Assembly: GCA_964537925.1 (NCBI GenBank)
Contig: CAZICV010000004.1
Span: forward strand, 62,001-126,000
Reading direction: 5' to 3'
From: SLDF01 sp964537925
Lineage (GTDB): Bacteria > Bacteroidota > Bacteroidia > Chitinophagales > Saprospiraceae
Length of the DNA stretch: 64,000 nt
This document shows positions 16,888 to 25,857 of this stretch, in pieces (positions within the stretch are counted from its first letter, which is position 1; every line of letters begins with the position of its first letter). The translations under genes and the position numbers were made by a program. Under the pieces are notes generated by a model. It did no database searches. It was not told the DNA's origin and was given only the letters and a program-made list of their open reading frames with translations.

Positions 16888-18102
16888 ATGGATCTACGCA
16901 GCCACTATCCCTTCTGGTTACTGAAAAACGGGCTCATGCACGAGTACCCGTCGCTGCAGGAAGACCTGGATACAGATATCGCGATACTGGGCGGCGGGAT
17001 TACCGGGGCGCTTATTGCCTGGCAGCTGGTACAGGCCGGACGGGAGCCTGTGCTCATAGATGGCAGACATATCGGCATGGGCAGTACAGCTGCCAGCACT
17101 GCCATGCTGCAGTACGAGATCGACACGCACCTGTCCGATCTTACCGAAAGGATCGGGCGACGCGATGCCGATCGCTGCTACCGGCTCTGCATAGAGGCGG
17201 TAGACACGCTTTCGGACATTGTCCGCAATACCGGGATCAACGCCGGGTTCGACAGGCGTCCGAGTCTCTATTTCGCTTCAGTGAGAGGAGATGTAGCCGC
17301 ACTGCGCAGAGAATTCGAAGCGCGCCGACGGATCGGTATAGATATACAACTGCTGGAGCGGGACGAGATACGCGACCTCTTCGGCTTCGATGCACCGGCT
17401 GCTCTCTACTCCCCTGCCAACAGTGCCCAGGTAGATGCCTATGCGCTGACACATGGCTTGCTCCGCCACGCCATGACATCAGGACTGACTGTATACGACA
17501 AGACCCGTGTGGAACGCATCACCTATGCAAGAGGTAGGGCTTACCTGTACACAGCGCATGGTCAGGTCATCCGGGCCAAACACCTGGTGATGGCCACAGG
17601 CTATGAAGCCAGCAGGTACTTACCCGGCTCTCTGATAAGCCTGCATTCCACCTATGCCCTGGTGAGCGAGCCATACCCTATGGAAGGCCTGTGGCACGAA
17701 GATGCCCTCATCTGGGAGACCGCCAGGCCCTATGTCTATATGCGCACCACCTCTGACCGTCGTATCCTGGTCGGGGGCAGGGATGAACCCTTCTATGACC
17801 CCGGCCGGCGCGATCGCCTGCTCCGGGTCAAGACCCAGGCGCTGGTCCGGGATTTCGAAAAGCTGTTTCCTCACCTCGGCCCGCTGCGCGTGGACTTCAG
17901 TTGGGCGGGCACTTTTGCCGAGACGCCGGACGGACTGCCCTATATCGGGCGTATAGCGGGACATCCCCATGCCTGGTTTGCGCTCGGGTTCGGAGGCAAT
18001 GGGATACTCTTCAGCCAGATCGCCGCTGAAATACTGACAGCAGTGATCTGCGGCCGCAAACACAAGGATATGGCGCTGTTCGGGTTTGACCGGTACGGAT
18101 AA
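16888..18102 (+). CDS. FAD-dependent oxidoreductase (DAO family)
   Basis: A 404-residue flavoprotein. The dinucleotide-binding loop DIAILGGGITGALIAWQLVQ is at about residues 31-50 and the family's second glycine region near the C-terminus reads WFALGFGGNGILFSQIAAEI. It fits the DAO superfamily (glycine oxidase, D-amino-acid dehydrogenase and similar amine oxidases). Related Bacteroidota proteins sometimes carry a C-terminal Rieske domain, which is absent here. The substrate is not deducible. It lies 33 bases after the YihY gene, within the stress-type cluster. Confidence 0.87.
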   Translation: MDLRSHYPFWLLKNGLMHEYPSLQEDLDTDIAILGGGITGALIAWQLVQAGREPVLIDGRHIGMGSTAASTAMLQYEIDTHLSDLTERIGRRDADRCYRLCIEAVDTLSDIVRNTGINAGFDRRPSLYFASVRGDVAALRREFEARRRIGIDIQLLERDEIRDLFGFDAPAALYSPANSAQVDAYALTHGLLRHAMTSGLTVYDKTRVERITYARGRAYLYTAHGQVIRAKHLVMATGYEASRYLPGSLISLHSTYALVSEPYPMEGLWHEDALIWETARPYVYMRTTSDRRILVGGRDEPFYDPGRRDRLLRVKTQALVRDFEKLFPHLGPLRVDFSWAGTFAETPDGLPYIGRIAGHPHAWFALGFGGNGILFSQIAAEILTAVICGRKHKDMALFGFDRYG

Positions 18103-18214
18103 CTGTTTTCAGGGGCTGTTCAGAGCAACTATCGACGGGCGGTAGCCGTTAGAACTATATAAAGGCCCGCCCACGCATGATACCTATCACCTTACCCACC
18201 AAAAAGAAAAGTAT

Positions 18215-19339
18215 ATGCGCAGGAAGAAGAATAAATTCTGGAGCCGCTATGGCAAGCTGATCACGATAGTCGTAGTACTGCTCGTAGTCCTCAGGATCGC
18301 CCTGCCCTATATCATCCTGCACTATGCCAACAAGACACTGGCTGGTATGAAGGGATACTACGGGCATATCAATGATGTAGATGTAGCCCTGATACGGGGA
18401 GCTTATCAGTTGGACAGCTTTTATATCCAGAAAGTAGATACGCTCACAGGCAAACACACGGACTTCATCTCCGCACAGCGGGTCGATCTTTCCCTGCACT
18501 GGAAAGCGCTCCTGAAAGGACGGCTGGTAGGAGAGCTGATATTCGAACAGCCGGTACTGAAATTTACAAAGGATAAGGTAGAACTGAACCAAGTAGCCCG
18601 TGACACGGCCGACTTCCGCAAACTGCTTGAAGACTTTATGCCCATCAAGGTGGACAGGTGCGAGATCAGAGACGGTACGATCCGGTATATCGACCCACAC
18701 TCGAAACCCGCCATAGATCTTGAGGCGCTGTATATCGGTGCGATAGCTACGAACCTGCGCAACGTGTACGATTCCGGATCTTTGCTACCCGCCACCCTGA
18801 CCGCCAATGCACAGGTATATGGCGGCTCTTTTGCCCTCGCTATGAAACTCAATCCGCTCGCCGGCGAACCCCTCTTTGAACTCAACTCCACGCTGGAAGA
18901 TGTGGACCTGACCAAATTCAACGACTTCTTCAAGGTATACGGAAGATTCGACATAGACCGCGGAAAACTCGGTCTCTATACGGAAGCCGCTACAGAGAAA
19001 GGAGCCTTCAAAGGGTATGTCAAGCCGCTCATCGACAGCCTCAGCGTTGTCTCATGGAGCGGCCAGGACAAAGAAGACAGTTTCTTCCAGAAGATCTGGG
19101 AGACCGGCGTGGAGTTTGTAGCAGAGCTGTTCAAGAATCAACGCAAGGATATGCTGGCGACCAAAATAGAATTCAGCGGACGGTTTGACAAGCCACAGAC
19201 CGATGCCTTCAGCGCCGTGATGTATATCCTCTACAATGCTTTCATCGAAGCGCTCCGGCCTGCACTGGACTATGAGATCGACCTGGCAGGGCTACGCACC
19301 GAACGAAAAGAAAGCGGCACCGGGGACAAAACCGACTGA
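18215..19339 (+). CDS. DUF748 / AsmA-like envelope protein
   Basis: 374 residues with a basic N-terminus and one transmembrane helix (LITIVVVLLVVLRIALPYII, residues 11-30), then a beta-rich extracytoplasmic region with repeated AsmA-like strands: INDVDVALIRGAYQLDSFYI, AQRVDLSLHWKALLKGRLVG and CEIRDGTIRYIDPHSKP. This is the DUF748 pattern. Such proteins are thought to span the periplasm and have been linked to lipid transport and outer-membrane integrity; its role here is inferred only from that. The C-terminal 30 residues are charged (ERKESGTGDKTD). Confidence 0.8.
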   Translation: MRRKKNKFWSRYGKLITIVVVLLVVLRIALPYIILHYANKTLAGMKGYYGHINDVDVALIRGAYQLDSFYIQKVDTLTGKHTDFISAQRVDLSLHWKALLKGRLVGELIFEQPVLKFTKDKVELNQVARDTADFRKLLEDFMPIKVDRCEIRDGTIRYIDPHSKPAIDLEALYIGAIATNLRNVYDSGSLLPATLTANAQVYGGSFALAMKLNPLAGEPLFELNSTLEDVDLTKFNDFFKVYGRFDIDRGKLGLYTEAATEKGAFKGYVKPLIDSLSVVSWSGQDKEDSFFQKIWETGVEFVAELFKNQRKDMLATKIEFSGRFDKPQTDAFSAVMYILYNAFIEALRPALDYEIDLAGLRTERKESGTGDKTD

Positions 19340-19477
19340 TCCCCTCCGCTGCTCTTTTTTGACGGGCCGGAACTGGTATAACCGGCTGACTTTGCCGATA
19401 TTGCAGTGTAACAGGCGGGTCCTCTATTTGACCGTAGTCAACAGGCCGAAAAGACAGACCGCCGTCACTGAAACGAT

Positions 19478-21400
19478 ATGAAACTTCCCTTCCACGACCG
19501 GAAATTTCTCTTTCTGCTCATAGCAGTATTCCTGGTTATCGGCCTGGAAGTAGCTTCGCTCCTGGGCTGGCATATACCGGGCCCTTATGCCCCTCTTGTC
19601 TTCGGGGCCTTCGTCCTGGGTATCGGCTACAAGGTACTCCTGCAGGGTGCCAGGGCGCTGGTACGCCTGCAGTTCAGCAGTATCAACCTCCTGATGCTCA
19701 TAGCGGTAGCCGGCGCTTTCTACCTGGGCGAATACCCTGAAGCCGCCGTTGTGATCGTACTGTATGTGCTCGGAGAACGGCTGGAAGACATAGGCATTGA
19801 AAACAGCCGGACAGCACTGGACGAACTGGTCCGGAAAGCGCCGAGGGTGGCTACACTCAAATCCACCGGTGAGTCGGTCCTGATCGACAAGATAGCCGTC
19901 GGTACCATCATCCAGGTCAGGCCGGGTGAACTCATACCGATGGACGGCAGGATAACTCTCGGCGAGACCGCGGTCGATGAAGCAGCGATCACCGGAGAGC
20001 CCCTCCCTAAGGACAAACATCCGGGCGACGCCGTATTTGCCGGTACACTCAACAGGCACGGCTTCATCGAACTGGAAACTACCCGGCTCTCGGAAGACAC
20101 TACATTCTCGAAGATCGTCCGGCTGACTTTCGAGGCACAGGCCAACAAGAGCGATACACAGAAGTTCATCCAGCGCTTTTCCCGGTACTATACACCTTCG
20201 GTGATTGTACTGGCCGTACTGCTATATGCTGTGCCGGTCCTCCTGTCGGACGGGAACAGCGATACCTGGCTAAGACAGGCCATCACCTTGCTGGTCATCG
20301 CCTGTCCCTGTGCCCTCGTCATCTCTACGCCGGTAGCCATATATGCGGCTATCGGCAATGCATCCTCCAGGGGTGCACTGGTCAAGGGCGGCAAATACAT
20401 AGAAGCAATGGCAGGCATCCGGGCCATCGCCCTGGACAAGACGCGGACGATCACCTATGGCACACCCATCGTATCGGATATCCTGCCCCTCGGCGACACA
20501 AGCCGCGAAGAATTGCTGGCCTGCACGGCCGGCGCTGAGATGTTTTCAGAACACCCGCTGGCACAGGCCATCGTCCAAGCCAGCCGGAAAGAAGGATTCG
20601 AACCTCATGCTGCAGGGCAGTTTGTAAGCATCGCAGGCAAGGGAGCTACCGCCCGGTGCCTGGTATGCGAAGATGAGACCATCTACCTCGGCAAGCTCTC
20701 TTTCATCGGGGAGCGCGAGGAGATCCCGGACGGTGTAGAGAAGGTCGTGGAGGGACTCTCCGCCAATGGCAAGACTAGTGTGGTCGTAAGTTTCGGCGCA
20801 GGAGTGGCGGGCATCATCGGTCTGACGGACGAGGTCAAACCCGACAGCATCACTGCACTACGGAAGCTCAGGGCGCTGGATGTCGTCCCGGTCATGTTGA
20901 CCGGCGACAGCGAAAAAGCGGCGCACTATGTCGCCTCCGAAGTAGGTATAGACCGTGTGCACGGGGGGCTGCTGCCCGAAGACAAGGCGTACCGGATGAA
21001 GGAGTTGCTGCAGGCTTACGGTTCAGTCGCGATGGTAGGGGACGGTATCAACGACGCTCCTGCCCTGGCACAAGCGACAGTAGGGATAGCTATGGGGGCG
21101 GCAGGGAGCGATACGGCTATCGAGACCGCCAATATCGCCCTGATGAATGACCGGCTATCGCTCATCCCCTTCCTGGTCCGGCTGGGCAGGGCGACCCTGC
21201 GACGTATCAGGATCAATACAGCCAGTGCTATCCTGGTCAAACTGCTTTTCATCCTGCTCGCCTTCGCAGGTTATAGTCACCTGGCGCTGGCTATCGCGGC
21301 AGATGTGGGGGTGACCCTGATCGTCATACTGCTGAGCCTGCAACTGATGAAACTGGAAGAAGACGAAACAGAAGAAACAGGCTCCTTACACCAGACATGA
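19478..21400 (+). CDS. P1B-type heavy-metal translocating ATPase with DKTRT loop
   Basis: A 640-residue metal pump: transmembrane CPC site (Cys276-Pro-Cys278 in VIACPCALVIS), actuator TGEP loop, SEHPLAQA motif, hinge GDGINDAPALAQATV (about residue 520) and eight predicted membrane helices. There is no N-terminal HMA domain or CxxC. The phosphorylation segment reads ALDKTRTIT (Asp320) instead of the nearly universal DKTGT; Arg323 is encoded by CGG. All other catalytic motifs are intact, so this may be a lineage variant and still active. Zn/Cd/Co export is plausible. A long inverted repeat begins 2 bases after the stop. Confidence 0.9.
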   Translation: MKLPFHDRKFLFLLIAVFLVIGLEVASLLGWHIPGPYAPLVFGAFVLGIGYKVLLQGARALVRLQFSSINLLMLIAVAGAFYLGEYPEAAVVIVLYVLGERLEDIGIENSRTALDELVRKAPRVATLKSTGESVLIDKIAVGTIIQVRPGELIPMDGRITLGETAVDEAAITGEPLPKDKHPGDAVFAGTLNRHGFIELETTRLSEDTTFSKIVRLTFEAQANKSDTQKFIQRFSRYYTPSVIVLAVLLYAVPVLLSDGNSDTWLRQAITLLVIACPCALVISTPVAIYAAIGNASSRGALVKGGKYIEAMAGIRAIALDKTRTITYGTPIVSDILPLGDTSREELLACTAGAEMFSEHPLAQAIVQASRKEGFEPHAAGQFVSIAGKGATARCLVCEDETIYLGKLSFIGEREEIPDGVEKVVEGLSANGKTSVVVSFGAGVAGIIGLTDEVKPDSITALRKLRALDVVPVMLTGDSEKAAHYVASEVGIDRVHGGLLPEDKAYRMKELLQAYGSVAMVGDGINDAPALAQATVGIAMGAAGSDTAIETANIALMNDRLSLIPFLVRLGRATLRRIRINTASAILVKLLFILLAFAGYSHLALAIAADVGVTLIVILLSLQLMKLEEDETEETGSLHQT

Positions 21401-21402
21401 AC

Positions 21403-21440
21403 CAGGTAGAACTACGTGGTTTTGACGTAGATACTACCTG
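21403..21440. promoter_or_regulatory. Two-part inverted repeat: operator or terminator
   Basis: CAGGTAG (21403-21409) pairs with CTACCTG (21434-21440), and inside it CTACGT (21412-21417) pairs with ACGTAG (21425-21430), around a GGTTTTG loop. Thirteen base pairs in all, with 2- and 3-base internal gaps, followed by TTTTGAG. It may terminate the ATPase gene, but the split dyad also looks like a dimer binding site, and its ACGTAGATA core occurs in reverse (TATCTACGT) at 10120-10128 before another regulator. Confidence 0.5.
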
Positions 21441-21547
21441 TTTTGAGCTGTGGGCCATCTATCAAATACACACACCATGTATCTTGTCTCCTGATTTTGT
21501 GGTGAGCAGATCCCACCTTATTTGAGTACACAGACAAGATAGTAACC

Positions 21548-22246
21548 ATGCACAAAATGATTTATATGACACTCGATCCACTCAAAGAGTCAGGCTCCGC
21601 AACCCTGTTGCAAAACCCGCAGCAGGATACGCAGAACTGGTTCAACCTGCCCAATGCGCAGATTCCGGGGCAGTTCATGTATGCGACCGCAACTCCGGGC
21701 GTATCCTTGCGTATCAGCTCCTACCGACTGAATAAGACGCAACTGCTCTCACTGCTCACAGGCAGCCCGGACAGGCTCAGGTTTCACCTGGCTACGATCT
21801 CGCCCCAGATACCTTCCAGGCCGGGCTTTACCCTCATAGCGCAGGCCTACGACTCGACCAAGGGCGATCCGGGCTGGAACAACGCTATCTACATGCAGCC
21901 CGACACCTACTCCGCTTCCAATGCCGTGATCAGCCCCGAACTGGCCATGCAGATGAACGAAGCATGGATGAGCCTGTCGGACCAACAGGTCGCTGCCAGC
22001 GTCAATTCGGACATATACGGAAGGCTCAAGAGCTATTGTTTCCTGGCGTCGGATGTGACTACGTTGATCAATTACACCACCACATTCGCCTCAGATCCGC
22101 TGTCCATGACTGTATACCTGGGCGCATACGCTCCATCGGCAGGACACCCTTATGTCTTTCGCGTGATCATGATGATCAGCAACGGCCGCGGCGAAAAATC
22201 AGATGTATTCTTTGAGTTCTCATCACCCTGCCCGCCGGCTTGTTGA
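21548..22246 (+). CDS. Unknown protein ending in a CPPAC motif
   Basis: A 232-residue protein with no signal peptide, no membrane segment and no enzyme motif that I recognise. It is rich in Ser, Thr, Tyr and Pro, with probable beta structure, and has only three cysteines: one central (KSYCFLAS) and two in the C-terminal PCPPAC, which ends the protein. A short C-terminal CPxxC tail on an otherwise cysteine-poor cytoplasmic protein suggests a thiol or metal-binding or crosslinking function; that is inference. It lies between the inverted repeat at 21403-21440 and the membrane protein/kinase/LuxR genes and may be part of their system or their target. Confidence 0.7.
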   Translation: MHKMIYMTLDPLKESGSATLLQNPQQDTQNWFNLPNAQIPGQFMYATATPGVSLRISSYRLNKTQLLSLLTGSPDRLRFHLATISPQIPSRPGFTLIAQAYDSTKGDPGWNNAIYMQPDTYSASNAVISPELAMQMNEAWMSLSDQQVAASVNSDIYGRLKSYCFLASDVTTLINYTTTFASDPLSMTVYLGAYAPSAGHPYVFRVIMMISNGRGEKSDVFFEFSSPCPPAC

Positions 22247-22284
22247 TTAGTCTCCGTCCACGAACACGCTAACTCCCACTGCTC

Positions 22285-22932
22285 ATGGATGAGAGCCTTG
22301 CAAGAATACTCATGCAGGTATCGGTCTATTCGATCCTGCTGCCTCTGGCATTGGCGATTGCGAGGATACGCAGCAATATCCGCGAACACCGGATGCTGAG
22401 TATCCTCGTTTTTCTATCTGCCTTCACCGAGTTTGCCGCCCTCGTCATAGGCCAGGGCCTGCACCTCAATAACCTGCCGCTGCTACATATATTCACGATC
22501 CTCGAATTTGGCCTGCTGGCCGGCATATTCAGGGATCACCTGCAGCCGACCGTCCGGCCGGGACAACTCTACGGCCTGATTGCGGGGTTTACCATATTTG
22601 CCATACTCAACAGTATATTCAACGAGTCTATTCTGCAGTTCAACGCTGTAGCCCGCGGTATAGAGAGTATCCTTATAATCCTGCTTGTATTGTTGTATTT
22701 TTATGTCACGCTCAAGACGCTTAAAGTGAGCAGGCTGGAGAGCTCTCCTCTGTTCTGGATCAGCTCCGGGTTGCTGATATACTTTTCTGCGGGCCTGTTC
22801 GTGTTCATCTACAGCAACTATGTGATGGAGTCGCAGGAGGCCAGCTTTACCGTCTGGGGCATTCATACATTCATGAGTATCGTACGCAACCTGTTTTTTG
22901 CCGTAGCACTATGGGTGAAACCGAAGGATTGA
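22285..22932 (+). CDS. Multi-pass membrane protein overlapping a sensor kinase gene
   Basis: 215 residues with about six or seven hydrophobic helices (for example VYSILLPLALAIARI, LLHIFTILEFGLLAGIF, SILIILLVLLYFYV, FWISSGLLIYFSAGLFVFIY) and almost no soluble domain. No named family is recognised, although the fold resembles the 7TM sensory modules fused to some kinases. Its last 22 bases overlap the start of the histidine kinase gene in another frame, so translation of the two is very probably coupled; the simplest model is a sensor and kinase encoded as separate chains. Confidence 0.75.
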   Translation: MDESLARILMQVSVYSILLPLALAIARIRSNIREHRMLSILVFLSAFTEFAALVIGQGLHLNNLPLLHIFTILEFGLLAGIFRDHLQPTVRPGQLYGLIAGFTIFAILNSIFNESILQFNAVARGIESILIILLVLLYFYVTLKTLKVSRLESSPLFWISSGLLIYFSAGLFVFIYSNYVMESQEASFTVWGIHTFMSIVRNLFFAVALWVKPKD

Positions 22933-23711
22933 AATTGCCGGACCTGATGATCATGGGTATCATCGGCATGCTCCTGCTCGCCATCGCCATCATCGTTTTC
23001 TTCGTCGTTTATCAGCAACGCCTGCTCGCCCAGCGTGACGAAATACGCCAGATGGAGCTCGACTACCAAAAGGACCTCCTCCACTCCAGTATGCAGACCC
23101 AGGAGACAGAAAGAAGAAGGATCGCTGCAGACCTGCACGATAGTATCGGGAGCCAGCTATCGGCCGCCAAACTGTACATCAAGCAGATGCGGCACGACAA
23201 ACCACCCGAAAACCTCAGCTTCCTGCGGGAAGAGTCCCTCAACCTGCTTGACGAAACGATCCGGAATGTACGGGTGATCACGCAGAATCTCCTGCCGCCG
23301 AGCCTGGAACAATTCGGACTGGCTGCTGCGCTGGAAGACCTCAGCAGCCGTATCCGGGAGTCGGGACTGCTGGAAATAGACTGCCTGTGCAACCGTGCCG
23401 ATACGCGCTTTGCCCCGGAACAGGAAACCGCCGTATACCGCATCGTCCAGGAGCTGATCAACAACACGCTCAAACATGCGGCCGCCAACCGCGCGGAAAT
23501 CAGGACCGGCTTCATCACCGATCGTATATTTGCCCTGTCCTACCGGGACGACGGGGCGGGATTTGACGCCAGGGCCATAGCCGGAGACCATAAGGCCAAA
23601 GGACTCGGACTCAAGAATATAGAGAGCCGGGCCAACGTGCTCGGCGCACAGGTCGAGTGGAACTCCAGGCCCGGCGAAGGTGTGCATATGACCCTGCAGT
23701 TTGCCCTTTGA
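22911..23711 (+). CDS. HisKA_3-type sensor histidine kinase (NarX/DesK-like)
   Basis: 266 residues: one transmembrane helix (IMGIIGMLLLAIAIIVFFVV, about 14-33), a short coiled linker, a HisKA_3 dimerisation domain with RRRIAADLHDSIGSQLSAAK (phosphoacceptor His76), and a HATPase domain with N-box EQETAVYRIVQELINNTLKH, SYRDDGAGFD and KGLGLKNIESRA. It has no room for its own sensor, consistent with the overlapping multi-pass membrane protein sensing for it. The LuxR-type partner regulator starts 45 bases downstream. Confidence 0.92.
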   Translation: MGETEGLKLPDLMIMGIIGMLLLAIAIIVFFVVYQQRLLAQRDEIRQMELDYQKDLLHSSMQTQETERRRIAADLHDSIGSQLSAAKLYIKQMRHDKPPENLSFLREESLNLLDETIRNVRVITQNLLPPSLEQFGLAAALEDLSSRIRESGLLEIDCLCNRADTRFAPEQETAVYRIVQELINNTLKHAAANRAEIRTGFITDRIFALSYRDDGAGFDARAIAGDHKAKGLGLKNIESRANVLGAQVEWNSRPGEGVHMTLQFAL

Positions 23712-23756
23712 ACGATACCCGGTTGCTTAGTTTACGACGACTCAAATGTCCACCCT

Positions 23757-24422
23757 ATGGAAAAGCCCATCAACCTGGCCATAGCCGATGATCAGACCCT
23801 CTTCCTGAAAGGCCTCAAGTACATCATCGATACATTCGACAATATCCGGCTCAAGGTCATTGCTGAGAACGGCCGCCAACTCATAGACCAACTGGAGCAC
23901 GAACCCGTAGATGTCGTGCTGCTCGACCTCAATATGCCGGTGATGGACGGTATAGAGACCGTACGCCACCTCAAGAAGCACTACCCGCATATCAAGGTCA
24001 TCTTCCTCACCATGTACGACGATGACCGGCTGATCGCCCATGTGATGGAGATCGGCGCCAACGGCTACCTGCTCAAGGACGAGGAAGCGGAGGTCGTGCG
24101 TGAAGCGATCGAGAGTGTCATGCGCACGGGCTTTTACTTCAACGACTATGTATCCAAGGCACTGCTCAGGGACGTGAAGAACAAAGGCGGTCAGCAGAGC
24201 CCGCCCAAGTTCCAGCAGCGGCTCGATCTCACCCGCAGGGAAATGGAGATACTGGAACTCATCTGCCGCGAATACCCCACCAATGAGATAGCCAACAAAC
24301 TATTCATCAGCCCGCGGACAGTAGAAGGACACCGCAAGAACCTGCTGGAAAAAACAGGCGTGAAGAATACCGCCGGACTGGTCATCTACGCACTCAAGAA
24401 CAAACTGGTGGACCTGATCTGA
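23757..24422 (+). CDS. NarL/LuxR-family response regulator
   Basis: 221 residues: receiver domain with IADDQTLF (Asp11/Asp12), phosphoacceptor Asp57 in VLLDLNMPVMDG, TMYDDD switch and LLKDEE lysine, then a LuxR-type helix-turn-helix (about 155-215; TRREMEILELICREYPTNEI, ISPRTVEGHRKNLLEKTGVK). It is the cognate regulator of the HisKA_3 kinase. Dyads such as the one at 21403-21440 are the kind of site NarL-type dimers bind, but no direct link is shown. It converges with the next kinase gene, 17 bases away. Confidence 0.93.
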   Translation: MEKPINLAIADDQTLFLKGLKYIIDTFDNIRLKVIAENGRQLIDQLEHEPVDVVLLDLNMPVMDGIETVRHLKKHYPHIKVIFLTMYDDDRLIAHVMEIGANGYLLKDEEAEVVREAIESVMRTGFYFNDYVSKALLRDVKNKGGQQSPPKFQQRLDLTRREMEILELICREYPTNEIANKLFISPRTVEGHRKNLLEKTGVKNTAGLVIYALKNKLVDLI

Positions 24423-24439
24423 TCCCGGCAAGGAGCGCC

Positions 24440-25822
24440 CTACCCTATCCCATAAGGTCCGATAGGCAATCGCAGCTCGACCGTAGTGCCTTTACCTACG
24501 ATTGATGCCACCTGTATCTCACCCTGGTGCATCCGGATGATATTCTGCGTGAGCGGAAGGCCTATACCGTAACCCTCATAGTTCTTGGTATTCGAAGCCC
24601 TGAAGAAGGGATCATAGATGTACTTCAGCTCCTCGCCGGGGATACCGATCCCCTGATCCTTCACGACAATGAAAACATGTGTATCCGATGCCCCGATAGA
24701 GACATTGACCGTCTTGTGATCGGAGTATTTGCAGGCATTCCCGATGATATTGCTGAGCGCCAGGTGCAGGAGTTGCTCATTGGCCTTGACCTTCAGCTTG
24801 GCCGGATTCTCAGGCAGCAGGCCCATATCGAGGTGGATCCGGTTTGACGGATCGATACGCTGGATGGTCTCTCTCACATCATACAGCAGCTGATCTATCC
24901 TTACTTTGTCAAACTTCTGGATCTTGCCGTTGAAGCCGGTTTGCGCCAGGAACAACAGGGCCTGGGTTTTTTTCTCCAGCTTTTCAGCTTCATCGAGTAT
25001 CACCCGCAAAGACTCCATGTAGTCCTCGGTACTTCTCGGTTTGGAGAGCGTCACATCGGCCTCGCCCATAATAGCGGTGAGCGGAGTCCGAAGCTCGTGG
25101 GAAGCGTTGCTGATGAAATTGTTTTGTGTCTCAAAGGATGTTTCAATCCTGTCCAGCATATCATTGAAGGTAAGCGCCAGCTCCTTCAGCTCTCCTTTTC
25201 TCTTGCCCACCGAAAGCCGGAGGTGCAGGTTTTCCGAGCTGATCTGCCGTACCCTGTCGGTTACCTGCTTCAGAGGTTTCGTAATATACCTGGAAAAATA
25301 ATATGTAAACACCAGGAATATAATGACCACTGCGATAAATGTCAGGACCATAGTTCGCTGGATATAGGCGGTCCTGTGCATATCAAAATAGTTCTGTGCG
25401 GAAGCTATGACGATGTATTTCCCCTGCTCACCGTAGTACAGGATGCCTTTGTAGTAGAGCTCCTTGCTTCTGAACGACCCCTTGCCCTCAGTAAGGATGG
25501 CCTGGACAAACTTCGCCGGTACATGCAGAGAATCGGCTATATGCTGTACATCCGCATCGGCGCCGACAGCTATAAAATAATCTTCTTCCGTAGGCAACCT
25601 TTCGAAAAACTCGCTGCGCAGCTCTTCAAGGTCATCCACTTTCAGGTTCCGGGGCTTCCCAAGCTCCACTTTAGCGGCAGTGACAGCCCTTATCTCCAGC
25701 AATTTGTTGAAGTCCTGCTGCGAATAGCTGCTCAGGGATTCGTAGATATAAACACTGAAACTGCCCATGACCGTCACTAGGGTCACAAGGAGAAACAGCA
25801 TCGTTTTCGTTCTCGCCATCAT
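24440..25822 (-). CDS. Sensor histidine kinase (HAMP, HisKA, HATPase)
   Basis: 460 residues: TM1 (LFLLVTLVTVMGSFSVYIY), an extracytoplasmic domain of about 135 residues containing a FRSKELYYKGILYYGEQGKY beta hairpin typical of LacF/CpxA-like sensors, TM2 (LTFIAVVIIFLVFTYYF), HAMP, HisKA with NASHELRTPLTAIMGEADV (His near residue 242) and HATPase with NIIGNACKYSDHK, VKDQGIGIP and YEGYGIGLPLTQNII. The partner OmpR-type regulator gene ends 35 bases upstream. The signal is unknown. Confidence 0.92.
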   Translation of the reverse strand: MMARTKTMLFLLVTLVTVMGSFSVYIYESLSSYSQQDFNKLLEIRAVTAAKVELGKPRNLKVDDLEELRSEFFERLPTEEDYFIAVGADADVQHIADSLHVPAKFVQAILTEGKGSFRSKELYYKGILYYGEQGKYIVIASAQNYFDMHRTAYIQRTMVLTFIAVVIIFLVFTYYFSRYITKPLKQVTDRVRQISSENLHLRLSVGKRKGELKELALTFNDMLDRIETSFETQNNFISNASHELRTPLTAIMGEADVTLSKPRSTEDYMESLRVILDEAEKLEKKTQALLFLAQTGFNGKIQKFDKVRIDQLLYDVRETIQRIDPSNRIHLDMGLLPENPAKLKVKANEQLLHLALSNIIGNACKYSDHKTVNVSIGASDTHVFIVVKDQGIGIPGEELKYIYDPFFRASNTKNYEGYGIGLPLTQNIIRMHQGEIQVASIVGKGTTVELRLPIGPYGIG

Positions 25823-25857
25823 ACCAATAAAGATTTGACCCTGTTGCGGGCGTCGCT

